A program made the translations under genes and the position numbers. From NCBI GenBank assembly GCA_016783125.1, contig JADHXE010000005.1:1-43472 (forward strand): a stretch of DNA of 43,472 nucleotides. Reading direction: 5' to 3'. The stretch's first letter is position 1; each line of letters begins with the position of its first letter. The stretch comes from Anaerolineales bacterium. Lineage in GTDB: Bacteria; Chloroflexota; Anaerolineae; Anaerolineales; UBA11858. The notes under the pieces are model-generated. The model was given only the letters and a program-made list of their open reading frames with translations. It searched no databases and was not told the origin of the DNA. Of this stretch, positions 16,436 through 23,606 are shown in pieces.

Positions 16436-17906
16436 CTATAGCAAATACCTCAGCCAGCGGCCCCAGGACACTCTTGGCGCTATTCCCGTACAACTCGTAA
16501 AAAAGCTCAGGTCGTTCATTCAGCATTTTAACGTAGAGCCAGAGGCTCAATTCGATAACGTGGCGAATCCAGATGCATTCCCGGCCGGCATTCTGTTCCA
16601 ACCCACCTTCGTTTCCCAACTCAACCGAGGCGCAAGCTCCGCCACAGAGGTAGCGCGCCCAACATTTCCGGCAGCCGATCTTGTTATCTACATCTACAAT
16701 CTCCAGAAACTTATGTTTCCGATCGCGCTGGAGGCCAGTAAAGACATCGCCTAACCATAGCGCCTCATGATCTCTTGCAACCATGTCTGTGCAGGGAAGG
16801 ATGGTGCCATCGGTCGAGGCTCCAATCATTTGCCTAGCAGCACCGCAGGGCGGTTTGCGGGCCTGCCCACTCATCAACACTGGCATGTAGTCGTTGAAGA
16901 ATAGATTAATGTAGATGGCCACCTCGTCTGGATCACTTTCCAGCAGATGTTTTGCCAACACACCGTAGATCTTATTGACATGAAGGTAGTCTTTGACGGT
17001 CATCCCGTAGGCTGGGTCGTTTCCAGTGACGGGCTTAATTCTTGGATTAGTAAAGCCCAATCCCCGTAAATGGTCGAACGCTTCCAGGCCGTCTGGATTG
17101 AAATGAGTAAGCGTAGCCCGAGCACGCACGTTTTCAGGCCCTAAAGCTTCCAGGAGCTGAGGTACGTACGCCGTCGCCTTTTCATAGGTCCCCTTGCCAT
17201 CAATCCCCACGCGGAAAGCATCATGCATCTTTTGCGTGCCGTCAATGCTGATCTGCACCGAGAAATTGTGCTCTTTCATGAAGTTGATGACTTGCTCGTG
17301 AAGCAGGATGCCGTTCGTTACGATTGAAAAGCTCACCCCTTTACCCGTTTGATGAGCCTTTTCTTCCGCGTACAGGACACCTTTTTGAATGACCGCCCAG
17401 TTCATCATCGGCTCACCGCCGAAAAACCGGATGTGTACTTCTGGGGAATCCAATGACTCTTCAAACAGCAGGTCAATGGATCGGCGGGCGACATCCCAAC
17501 TCATTTTCGCGCGCATGCGATCACTGCTTTGATCGACGCCAAAGCTGCCCTGGCCTACACAACAATAAATGCAGCGTATGTTGCAATCCTCGGCGATATT
17601 GAGCTCCAGATGGGTGATCTCGGGGTAGTCCGGTTCCTGGGGTTGGTCTGGTAATGGGTCACCTACGGGGAGCAAAAGCCCCCAATCTTTGAGCTTCTGG
17701 ATAGAGTTACGGACGGCTTCCTCCGAGAATTGCACGCCAAGCTGTCGAATGGCTCGCGCCTCGCCAATAGGTACACGCATCTGCAGCACCGCCTTATCCG
17801 CAGGTTCGATGAGATAGGGCCGCCCGCGGTAAATATCGAAGACGATCATGTCGCCCTCGAATTCAAAAAGGTGTAGCTTGACCTTATTCCACGCTTCCTG
17901 AACCAT
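16422..17906 (-). CDS. Radical SAM/SPASM peptide maturase
   Basis: The start at 17906 (MVQEAWNKVKLHLFEFEGD) has AAAGG about 8 nt upstream and yields 494 residues; the frame stays open further upstream into the hairpin region but has no protein-like sequence there. An N-terminal segment of about 90 residues (YLIEPADKAVLQM and a helical part) probably recognises the peptide. The radical SAM motif is C108-xxx-C112-xx-C115 (EDCNIRCIYC). The C-terminal SPASM domain is Cys-rich (CGAARQMIGASTDGTILPC, then CRKCWARYLCGGAC) and should bind two extra 4Fe-4S clusters. Relatives form thioether or carbon-carbon crosslinks in peptides. The two Cys and two Trp of the precursor cores are plausible targets. 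Confidence 0.92.
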   Translation of the reverse strand: MVQEAWNKVKLHLFEFEGDMIVFDIYRGRPYLIEPADKAVLQMRVPIGEARAIRQLGVQFSEEAVRNSIQKLKDWGLLLPVGDPLPDQPQEPDYPEITHLELNIAEDCNIRCIYCCVGQGSFGVDQSSDRMRAKMSWDVARRSIDLLFEESLDSPEVHIRFFGGEPMMNWAVIQKGVLYAEEKAHQTGKGVSFSIVTNGILLHEQVINFMKEHNFSVQISIDGTQKMHDAFRVGIDGKGTYEKATAYVPQLLEALGPENVRARATLTHFNPDGLEAFDHLRGLGFTNPRIKPVTGNDPAYGMTVKDYLHVNKIYGVLAKHLLESDPDEVAIYINLFFNDYMPVLMSGQARKPPCGAARQMIGASTDGTILPCTDMVARDHEALWLGDVFTGLQRDRKHKFLEIVDVDNKIGCRKCWARYLCGGACASVELGNEGGLEQNAGRECIWIRHVIELSLWLYVKMLNERPELFYELYGNSAKSVLGPLAEVFAIDERS

Positions 17907-18206
17907 TGCATTAACCTTTGGAAAAGTGTGCAACCTCTTACCGTGACTACTCAGGCTAAAGCCTTCATAGTGAGAGACCCACAAAAGGGTGTGCGGGGGG
18001 CGTACGCCTCCCGCACACCCTTTTGTGGGTCTCCTCAGCCCGGGCTGAATAGTCAACTCTAGCCTTATTATTAGGATACTCAGGCAGGTTGATGCTGTGT
18101 TTGATGGTTTGATGAAGTCTTTGACGGGGTTCTTGACTGATTGATTTAGAAGATAAGCTCTAAGTGGGTCTGCGACCTGTTGAGAGCAAGATTTCATTTC
18201 TGTTGA
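17907..18206. other. 300-nt gap inside the minus-strand block
   Basis: This gap separates the isoprenoid-like gene (18207-19463) from the SPASM gene and is long for an otherwise tight block. It contains the large inverted repeat described separately. The SPASM reading frame continues through it without stop, but the translation has no recognisable protein features. It may hold a second promoter for the maturase and precursor genes. Confidence 0.5.
17974..18033. repeat. Long near-perfect inverted repeat (60-nt hairpin)
   Basis: The left arm 17974-18000 (starting GAGACCCACAAAAGGG) pairs with the right arm 18007-18033 over 27 bp with one G/T wobble; the central CGTACG is itself a palindrome. 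Weaker symmetry continues outside (TGACTACTCAG near 17944 against CTGAATAGTCA near 18044). There is no T-run directly after it, so it is not a standard terminator. It may be a REP/MITE-like insertion, a transcript stabiliser or an attenuator for the SPASM gene. Confidence 0.8.
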
Positions 18207-19463
18207 CTATGGTATTGGGATGCCATTTACCTCTGTTAGCTTATTCTCCCTGAACGCTTTAAGATAACGTCCAACGGTTGTACTATTTATTGGGACAACC
18301 CGCGCAATAAAGCCTGGCCCCCAGCGCCCCCCCTCGGTGCAGTGCAAGTTATAAGCTTGGGGTATTGCATTGACGATCTCTCGCGCTGTGCTTGGAGAGT
18401 AGTCTGGGTAAATATTGCGCATCGAGGCTAAATCTGAAAGCAATTGGTCAATATCCATCACCGCCCTGTCTTCGATGGGTTTTTGTTGCTCCTGAGACTT
18501 AATCTCCAATATCTCATTCAGGTCCAAGGCAATTATGTCACGCAACCTTTGGTCGCGCCATTGTTCCGCCCCCTGGACCGTTCGTGTGATGAGTTCAGCC
18601 CATTGGGTTAATCCTATCTGTCCAAGCAAGGCCTGAGCCTCCTCTGCGATGGCCCACATGCGTTGAAGGTGAATTTCATCTACCCTATCAATAAAGACCC
18701 TCCGGCCTATCCAGTTTATATCCGGTCTTTCCTGCGGATCGAGCGATAAGGTGGAGACCAGCGTGCTCAGCAGTGTGTTAAAGCGGTTACCAGCCAGATC
18801 CTCAGCCATGTCCACCAAATCGTCCGCCATTATCATCACCATATGCATCATATCAACAGCCCGTTCCAGGTCGGGGATCAGGTCCTCACGCCCGCTAAGC
18901 AGCGCCAGCCCGCTGGGGCAGACTTTCAGGGGTGCAGCTTTGCGGGCGGCGCGCAGCAGGTCCTCCTCTGAGAACGGGCTATAAGGGCCCGCCTGTCGCT
19001 CCCAGGCGATACTGCCCGCCCACTCCAGCCAATACTTCTCTAGCAGAGACCAGAAGGAGGACTGAGGTGGGAAGCAGTGTTGATAGTGAACGAACATCTG
19101 CTGCTGAAATAGCGTTCCCGAAATAACGCGGTCCGGCAAATCGCCTTCGTTCCAATTGCCGTCCGTGATGTTGTCTTGAACTACAAAATGCAGCAAGCCA
19201 AAAAAGTTGGCCAGCGAGATGCGGCGACACATTTCTCGTTCGACGTTCAGAGCCTCTCCCACCCAAAAGGGCAAGGCCAGGACGGATAATTTACCAGAGG
19301 ACATGAAGACATTTTTGGGGGAGAACGGAGTCACTGCCTGGCGAACTCGTGGTGGAAGCGATGACAGATAGACCTCGTAGTCAGCCTGGACGCCTGCCAC
19401 ATCTTCGGCCAGGTCACCGGTCAGGAAATCCCGAAAATCTTCACTCACACTTTGGTTGCCCAT
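18207..19463 (-). CDS. Class I isoprenoid-synthase-like protein with extra C-terminal domain
   Basis: This 418-residue paralogue of the 311-residue protein has D97-NIT-D101 as first and D214-D215-LV-D218 (MADDLVDMAEDLAGNRFN) as second Asp-rich motif. The class I-like core covers about 1-300. A C-terminal segment of about 115 residues is absent from the paralogue; it includes DYSPSTAREIVNAIPQAYNL, GGRWGPGFIARVVPI and a helical end, and I do not recognise it. It could bind the leader or another maturase. Two isoprenoid-like enzymes for two peptides, or for two Trp positions, would be a simple division of work. It lies 17 nt downstream of the protease gene. Confidence 0.72.
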   Translation of the reverse strand: MGNQSVSEDFRDFLTGDLAEDVAGVQADYEVYLSSLPPRVRQAVTPFSPKNVFMSSGKLSVLALPFWVGEALNVEREMCRRISLANFFGLLHFVVQDNITDGNWNEGDLPDRVISGTLFQQQMFVHYQHCFPPQSSFWSLLEKYWLEWAGSIAWERQAGPYSPFSEEDLLRAARKAAPLKVCPSGLALLSGREDLIPDLERAVDMMHMVMIMADDLVDMAEDLAGNRFNTLLSTLVSTLSLDPQERPDINWIGRRVFIDRVDEIHLQRMWAIAEEAQALLGQIGLTQWAELITRTVQGAEQWRDQRLRDIIALDLNEILEIKSQEQQKPIEDRAVMDIDQLLSDLASMRNIYPDYSPSTAREIVNAIPQAYNLHCTEGGRWGPGFIARVVPINSTTVGRYLKAFRENKLTEVNGIPIP

Positions 19464-19480
19464 AGCATTTCATACCATTC

Positions 19481-21154
19481 TTATGCTGCGCGCCGCGCCT
19501 TTGCCATCCGCCACCGTTGTACTAATCTCGGAAACCCGGTGATCTGACGGCGAAAACGATACAGTACCAGCACCCCCAACGCAACGCCGATCCAATGCCA
19601 GCCGATATTCTGGGTAATATATTCAACAATGGTTTTGCCGAAAAATATAATAATTGAAGACAAAACAGAAAAAGTATATGCAGCAGTGAGGAGACCATAT
19701 ATGGCAAAAACACGCTCCTCCCGGCTGAATTTCTCTCGCTTGATAATCTTGTGGAACAGTTTTCCAGATTTTAAGAAATCTAATGATCGTTTTCGCAGGG
19801 ATGGCATCTCCAAAATGTCCATCAATATATAGTACCCATCCCACTTCAAGAGAGGATTGAGGTTGAAGATAGAATCAAGGATGAGGAGGAAAGCAAATTG
19901 ATAAGCCAACCCATTGGGAACAGTCCAAGGGCTAACTAAGGCGAAGATAGAAGCCGCTCCTCCAAGGATAAAGCCCGTGTAAGGCCCGCCCCAGGAAACC
20001 ATGATGCGCGGGATTCGAGACTCCAGCCAGATATCTGTTGAATCCACATAAAATGCAAGGCTCCCATAGTAGATCATGACACCTGACTTGTGGATCTCCC
20101 GTCCATAATGTTTACAGGTGTAAGCATGCCCTCCTTCGTGGATGAACAGGGCGATTGTGCGAGCAATATAAAGGGCAACAACCCCAATTGTTAGGCTCGA
20201 TGTACCTCCTTCGAGTAGAGAGTATTTACCACCGGCAACCAGTATCCCAAAAGCGGCTAACCCCACCACAGCGATGATTAAAAATAGGATCTGAACGGGC
20301 TTGGTATAGAAATATTTTATTCCGTAGTTATAGGTTCGTGTATAGAATTTATCCATTCCGCGGATGGGGAATTCCTTTTGTAGGAAACCTTTGCCAATTG
20401 CCTTCAACCAGTGCCCTAGACCCCGTCCCAAGATGTTTGTCCTGAGTTGATCATAAACACTGGTTTTCTTTGTGGTTAGAAAACCACCGTTTTCAAGCTG
20501 ATTCAGCAAGGTGATGAGCGAATTGATGTCTAATACATCATACTCAGACATATAGGCGACAGCAATATCCTGAAGAGTATTTTCGCCATCCATCAAATTC
20601 CAGAGAAAATATTGTCGTTCGTCCAGGCGCAGATACTTCCCCTGACGCAGGTTCTTGAGCACGTAGTAGACTTCGCCTTTGTGGGTAGTGAACCCTTTCA
20701 ATGCATAGCCCAACTGTCGTTGGGGTTGCATGTCGGTAAAGTCGCGACTCCCCCTGGCTTCATCCCACACGTTTTGCGTTGGCGTGGCTAAAATGATGGT
20801 CTCATCACCTACCTCACGCCATAATTCGGGACCACCTTCCCCCGATAGGATAATCGTTTCATCGCCAATTTCGGACCAAAGGTTGCCCATATCACCCGCC
20901 AATATGATCGTCTCGTCGAAGGCCTCGCTCCAAAGCCCCTCAACATCGTCAGTGGGTAGGATAGTTTCATCGCCCATCTGGCGCCAAACACCGCCTGGTA
21001 CGGAGTACAATGTATCCCATACACTCAAGCGTGGCGCGGACGAGGAAGCTGGACGTTCGGCAAGTTGGCGGTTCACCTGCTGCCAGACATCTCCGGCAGT
21101 CTTGCGGGCCAATCCTACCTGCCCCCAAATCCCTCTGGTCTTCAACGGAGCCAT
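19481..21154 (-). CDS. M50-type membrane metalloprotease with PqqD-like domain and DETI repeats
   Basis: Residues 55-125 hold four copies of a roughly 18-residue repeat with a Trp and DETI(I/L): Thr64, Thr82, Thr100 and Thr119. Residues about 145-228 look like a PqqD/RRE-type winged helix (LDERQYFLWNLMDGENTLQDIAVAY). The membrane part has the zinc motif HEGGH at 339-343 and the second M50 motif NPLLKWDGYY at 433-442, with about six or more helices. It could be the leader peptidase or a protease-exporter scaffold. The Thr repeats resemble FHA ligands (pThr-x-x-Leu/Ile). The gene starts 3 nt after the stop of the double-FHA gene, so the pair is probably coupled. Confidence 0.85.
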   Translation of the reverse strand: MAPLKTRGIWGQVGLARKTAGDVWQQVNRQLAERPASSSAPRLSVWDTLYSVPGGVWRQMGDETILPTDDVEGLWSEAFDETIILAGDMGNLWSEIGDETIILSGEGGPELWREVGDETIILATPTQNVWDEARGSRDFTDMQPQRQLGYALKGFTTHKGEVYYVLKNLRQGKYLRLDERQYFLWNLMDGENTLQDIAVAYMSEYDVLDINSLITLLNQLENGGFLTTKKTSVYDQLRTNILGRGLGHWLKAIGKGFLQKEFPIRGMDKFYTRTYNYGIKYFYTKPVQILFLIIAVVGLAAFGILVAGGKYSLLEGGTSSLTIGVVALYIARTIALFIHEGGHAYTCKHYGREIHKSGVMIYYGSLAFYVDSTDIWLESRIPRIMVSWGGPYTGFILGGAASIFALVSPWTVPNGLAYQFAFLLILDSIFNLNPLLKWDGYYILMDILEMPSLRKRSLDFLKSGKLFHKIIKREKFSREERVFAIYGLLTAAYTFSVLSSIIIFFGKTIVEYITQNIGWHWIGVALGVLVLYRFRRQITGFPRLVQRWRMAKARRAA

Positions 21155-21157
21155 CGC

Positions 21158-21889
21158 CTAAGCACCCTTAGGAGTGCGAAAGACAAGCAGGGTCTCACCG
21201 AAACCAACGATATCGCCTTCCTGCAATACACATGACTCGCTAATCCGCTCGCCGTTGACGGTTGTGCCATTGGCACTGCCCAGGTCAGTGATCACCCACT
21301 CCTCACCCTGTCGCACCAACTCGGCATGAGGGCGGGACACCGCCCGGTCAACCAGGTCCACCTCCCATTGTTGATCCCGGCTCGCCCGCCCCACCAGCAT
21401 GTGTTCCACTGTAAGCGGATACTCAGTGCCCTTGCCAACACCGGACGAGATAACGAGCCGGGGAAAGTCCGTTGTTGGTGGAACGACGTACGTCTGTTCA
21501 AACGGCGATATTTCTTCCTCGGCCGGCGCCTCCTCGACTGCAATTTCGGGCGCCAGCGAGACGAATCTAAAATCCTGCTGACCAACCCTTAATGTGTCCC
21601 CATCGTGCAATGTGCGGCTATCCTCCACTCGCTCGACATTGACAAAGGTGCCGTTGCTACTATCCAGGTCTACTACAATAAAACCCTCAGTCCCAGGCAT
21701 TACTTTGCAATGGAAGCGTGATGCCTCCACCTCGCTCACGACAAGGTCGTTTTCGGAGCTTCGGCCAATAGTCAAACCGGTGCTGGACACGACCTGTTCT
21801 CTTTTTTCGCCCTCTTCCTCCCAGACAAATTTGGCCAAGGGGTGCAACGGGGAAATGTTCGTTTTTGCTTCTGCTCTATCCTCACTCAT
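21158..21889 (-). CDS. Double FHA-domain protein
   Basis: The start at 21889 (MSEDRAEAKTN) is chosen because a G-rich site (AGGGGGTT) is just upstream; a longer frame would overlap the zinc-protein gene. The product has 243 residues with two FHA domains: about 38-110 (GRSSEND, SRFH at 57-60, SSNGT at 77-81) and about 160-237 (GRASRD, SRPH at 185-188, SANGT at 205-209). The linker carries Thr133 (FEQTYVVPP), a possible phosphoacceptor. Two phosphothreonine-binding domains in one chain suit a clamp between phosphorylated partners, for example the repeat Thr residues of the protease encoded 3 nt downstream. Confidence 0.9.
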   Translation of the reverse strand: MSEDRAEAKTNISPLHPLAKFVWEEEGEKREQVVSSTGLTIGRSSENDLVVSEVEASRFHCKVMPGTEGFIVVDLDSSNGTFVNVERVEDSRTLHDGDTLRVGQQDFRFVSLAPEIAVEEAPAEEEISPFEQTYVVPPTTDFPRLVISSGVGKGTEYPLTVEHMLVGRASRDQQWEVDLVDRAVSRPHAELVRQGEEWVITDLGSANGTTVNGERISESCVLQEGDIVGFGETLLVFRTPKGA

Positions 21890-21899
21890 CGCCAACCCC

Positions 21900-22118
21900 C
21901 TAATCAGTATCCAGATATGGCATATCGAGCGGTTCGGGCTGAGGTTTGCACAGCCCACAGAAGACGGCATCTGCTACGACCAGCGAGCGCGGTATCGCCT
22001 TCTTCCCAACATAGACAGTGATGATATAGTTCATCCCCTGAATGTGGTCACCACAAACTGCCCGTCCACAAAAGCGGCAGACGGCTTCTGCAATCTCACT
22101 ACAACGACAACACTTCAT
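21900..22118 (-). CDS. Small B-box-like zinc-binding protein
   Basis: This 72-residue protein has a dense Cys/His pattern at the start (MKCCRCSEIAEAVCRFCGRAVCGDH) and a second pair near the end (VFCGLCKP), as in small treble-clef or B-box-like zinc proteins. GGGAGG lies about 6 nt before the ATG. It is the first gene of the minus-strand block, 10 nt before the double-FHA gene, so it is probably a protein-binding partner of the FHA system. The function is unknown. Confidence 0.75.
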   Translation of the reverse strand: MKCCRCSEIAEAVCRFCGRAVCGDHIQGMNYIITVYVGKKAIPRSLVVADAVFCGLCKPQPEPLDMPYLDTD

Positions 22119-22191
22119 AATGATCCTCCCAAGGATTATTAGAACTCCTCAAGTAGTGTAAGCATAGATGGTGTTATGAGAGAGTATTGTG

Positions 22192-22210
22192 TTGAGGCAT
22201 ATTGCCTCAA
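22192..22210. repeat. Short inverted repeat after the kinase gene
   Basis: TTGAGGCA and TGCCTCAA are separated by TAT, a perfect 8-bp stem. It lies between the kinase stop and the zinc-protein start on the minus strand. There is no T-run, so it is a weak terminator at best; it could also be an operator. Confidence 0.5.
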
Positions 22211-22222
22211 ACATTTGTATGA

Positions 22223-23449
22223 TCAGTGAGTAATCTCAAACACGAACTCAGTACCCGAAAACGCTACTCGATCACCATTGGAGAGTATTGCTCTTTCTCC
22301 AGGGCTTATCTTGCGATTGTTTACAAATGTCGGATTTCGATTTGTGTTGGTAGGTTCTAGCTCCCAACCAGAGTCTCCATATCTCACGATAGCGTGAACT
22401 GAGTGGACGTAATCGCCGCCTTGTTCGGAGCTAATGTCCACTTCGACCGCGCTGAAGGGCTTCGTTCGCCCGACGCGATTATCAATTATCGCATCAAGCT
22501 GATACACGACACCACTAGAGACAGAGCGAAAACAGGCGCATTGGGGTGGTTGAACCTCCTTTTGTTCGATGGTGGTTGCTATATCAGGCGCAGGTTGGTT
22601 ATCCGCTTCGGATGTAGCAACCGCTGCCGAAAATCCATCAGCCAACTCGCTGGCCATCGGAAAGCGAGCCTCAGGGGACTTGGCAAGTGCTCGTAGAATC
22701 ACATTTTCCACTGAAGCAGAAAGTTGAGGGTTGATCTGCTTTGGGGAAGGGGGTGTCTCCTCAATATGGGCCTTAATGAACCCCCCTAATGAATCAGCCT
22801 TGAATGGAAGGTCACCAGTGCACATTTCATACAACATCACCCCCAAAGAGTAAATATCACTGCGGTTATCGGCGGGTTGGCCTCTGCATTGCTCAGGTGA
22901 CATGTAAAACGGCGTTCCAAGTAGGCTGCCCTTGATGGTGAGTCCCGTGCCATCTAGGATCTTCACGATCCCAAAGTCCATCAGCATCGGCTGATTCTGC
23001 TCATTAAATAGTAAATTGGCCGGCTTGATATCCCGATGAACCAACCCTGCACGATGGACATTATCTATCGCGTCGCACACCACAGTCATGATACGTTCAA
23101 CTTCTTTCAGGGGCATGACCTGGTTCTTTTCCCTGAGCACCTGTAAACGGTCCTTCAGGGTTTCACCCATGACGAGCTCGACCACAATGTAGAATACGTC
23201 GTCTTCTTTGCCCATATCATAAATATCAATGATATTGGGATGGTGAAGACTAGCCAGCGTATGTGCCTCTCGCTCAATACGTTCGATGAATCCTGGCTGG
23301 TGACACAAATACTGGTGAATAACCTTGACCGCTACGTCTCGGCTTAAGATAGGGTCGCGCGCCTTGTAGATAGTAGCCGTCGAACCCTTGCCTATCAATT
23401 CACCAACTTGGTACCGTCCAAGTTGTTCCTTTCTAGACTGATCGTTCAT
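22223..23449 (-). CDS. Serine/threonine protein kinase with C-terminal FHA domain
   Basis: The start at 23449 (MNDQSRKEQLGRYQVGELIG) gives 408 residues and begins directly at the kinase domain. Motifs are complete: glycine loop IGKGSTATIY at 19-28, catalytic Lys42 (VAVK), HRD at 138-140 with IKPAN, DFG at 158-160, and GTPFYMSPEQ. After a linker the C-terminal 90 residues form an FHA-like domain (VGRTKPFSAVEVD, VHSVHAIV, NPTFVNNRKIS). There is no transmembrane segment, unlike PknB-type receptors, so it is cytosolic. It is the obvious candidate to phosphorylate the DETI repeats and FHA-protein Thr sites of this cluster. The partner assignment is inference from position. Confidence 0.93.
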   Translation of the reverse strand: MNDQSRKEQLGRYQVGELIGKGSTATIYKARDPILSRDVAVKVIHQYLCHQPGFIERIEREAHTLASLHHPNIIDIYDMGKEDDVFYIVVELVMGETLKDRLQVLREKNQVMPLKEVERIMTVVCDAIDNVHRAGLVHRDIKPANLLFNEQNQPMLMDFGIVKILDGTGLTIKGSLLGTPFYMSPEQCRGQPADNRSDIYSLGVMLYEMCTGDLPFKADSLGGFIKAHIEETPPSPKQINPQLSASVENVILRALAKSPEARFPMASELADGFSAAVATSEADNQPAPDIATTIEQKEVQPPQCACFRSVSSGVVYQLDAIIDNRVGRTKPFSAVEVDISSEQGGDYVHSVHAIVRYGDSGWELEPTNTNRNPTFVNNRKISPGERAILSNGDRVAFSGTEFVFEITH

Positions 23450-23606
23450 GTGCGCACCAGACGGACTAGATAATAGATTCTTATTATACTCTGGTTGTGG
23501 TGAGGGGTTGTATGGGGGCTGCGCGATGGAGAATTTACAAATATAATATACCATGTTTTTCGGTAGTGTCCCTCAATGGCCTTGATGGGATTGGATAACA
23601 ATTAAC

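Noticed and set aside
21900-22142. Plus-strand frame over the FHA and zinc-protein genes
   Set aside because: Antisense shadow; the minus-strand genes have domains and ribosome sites.
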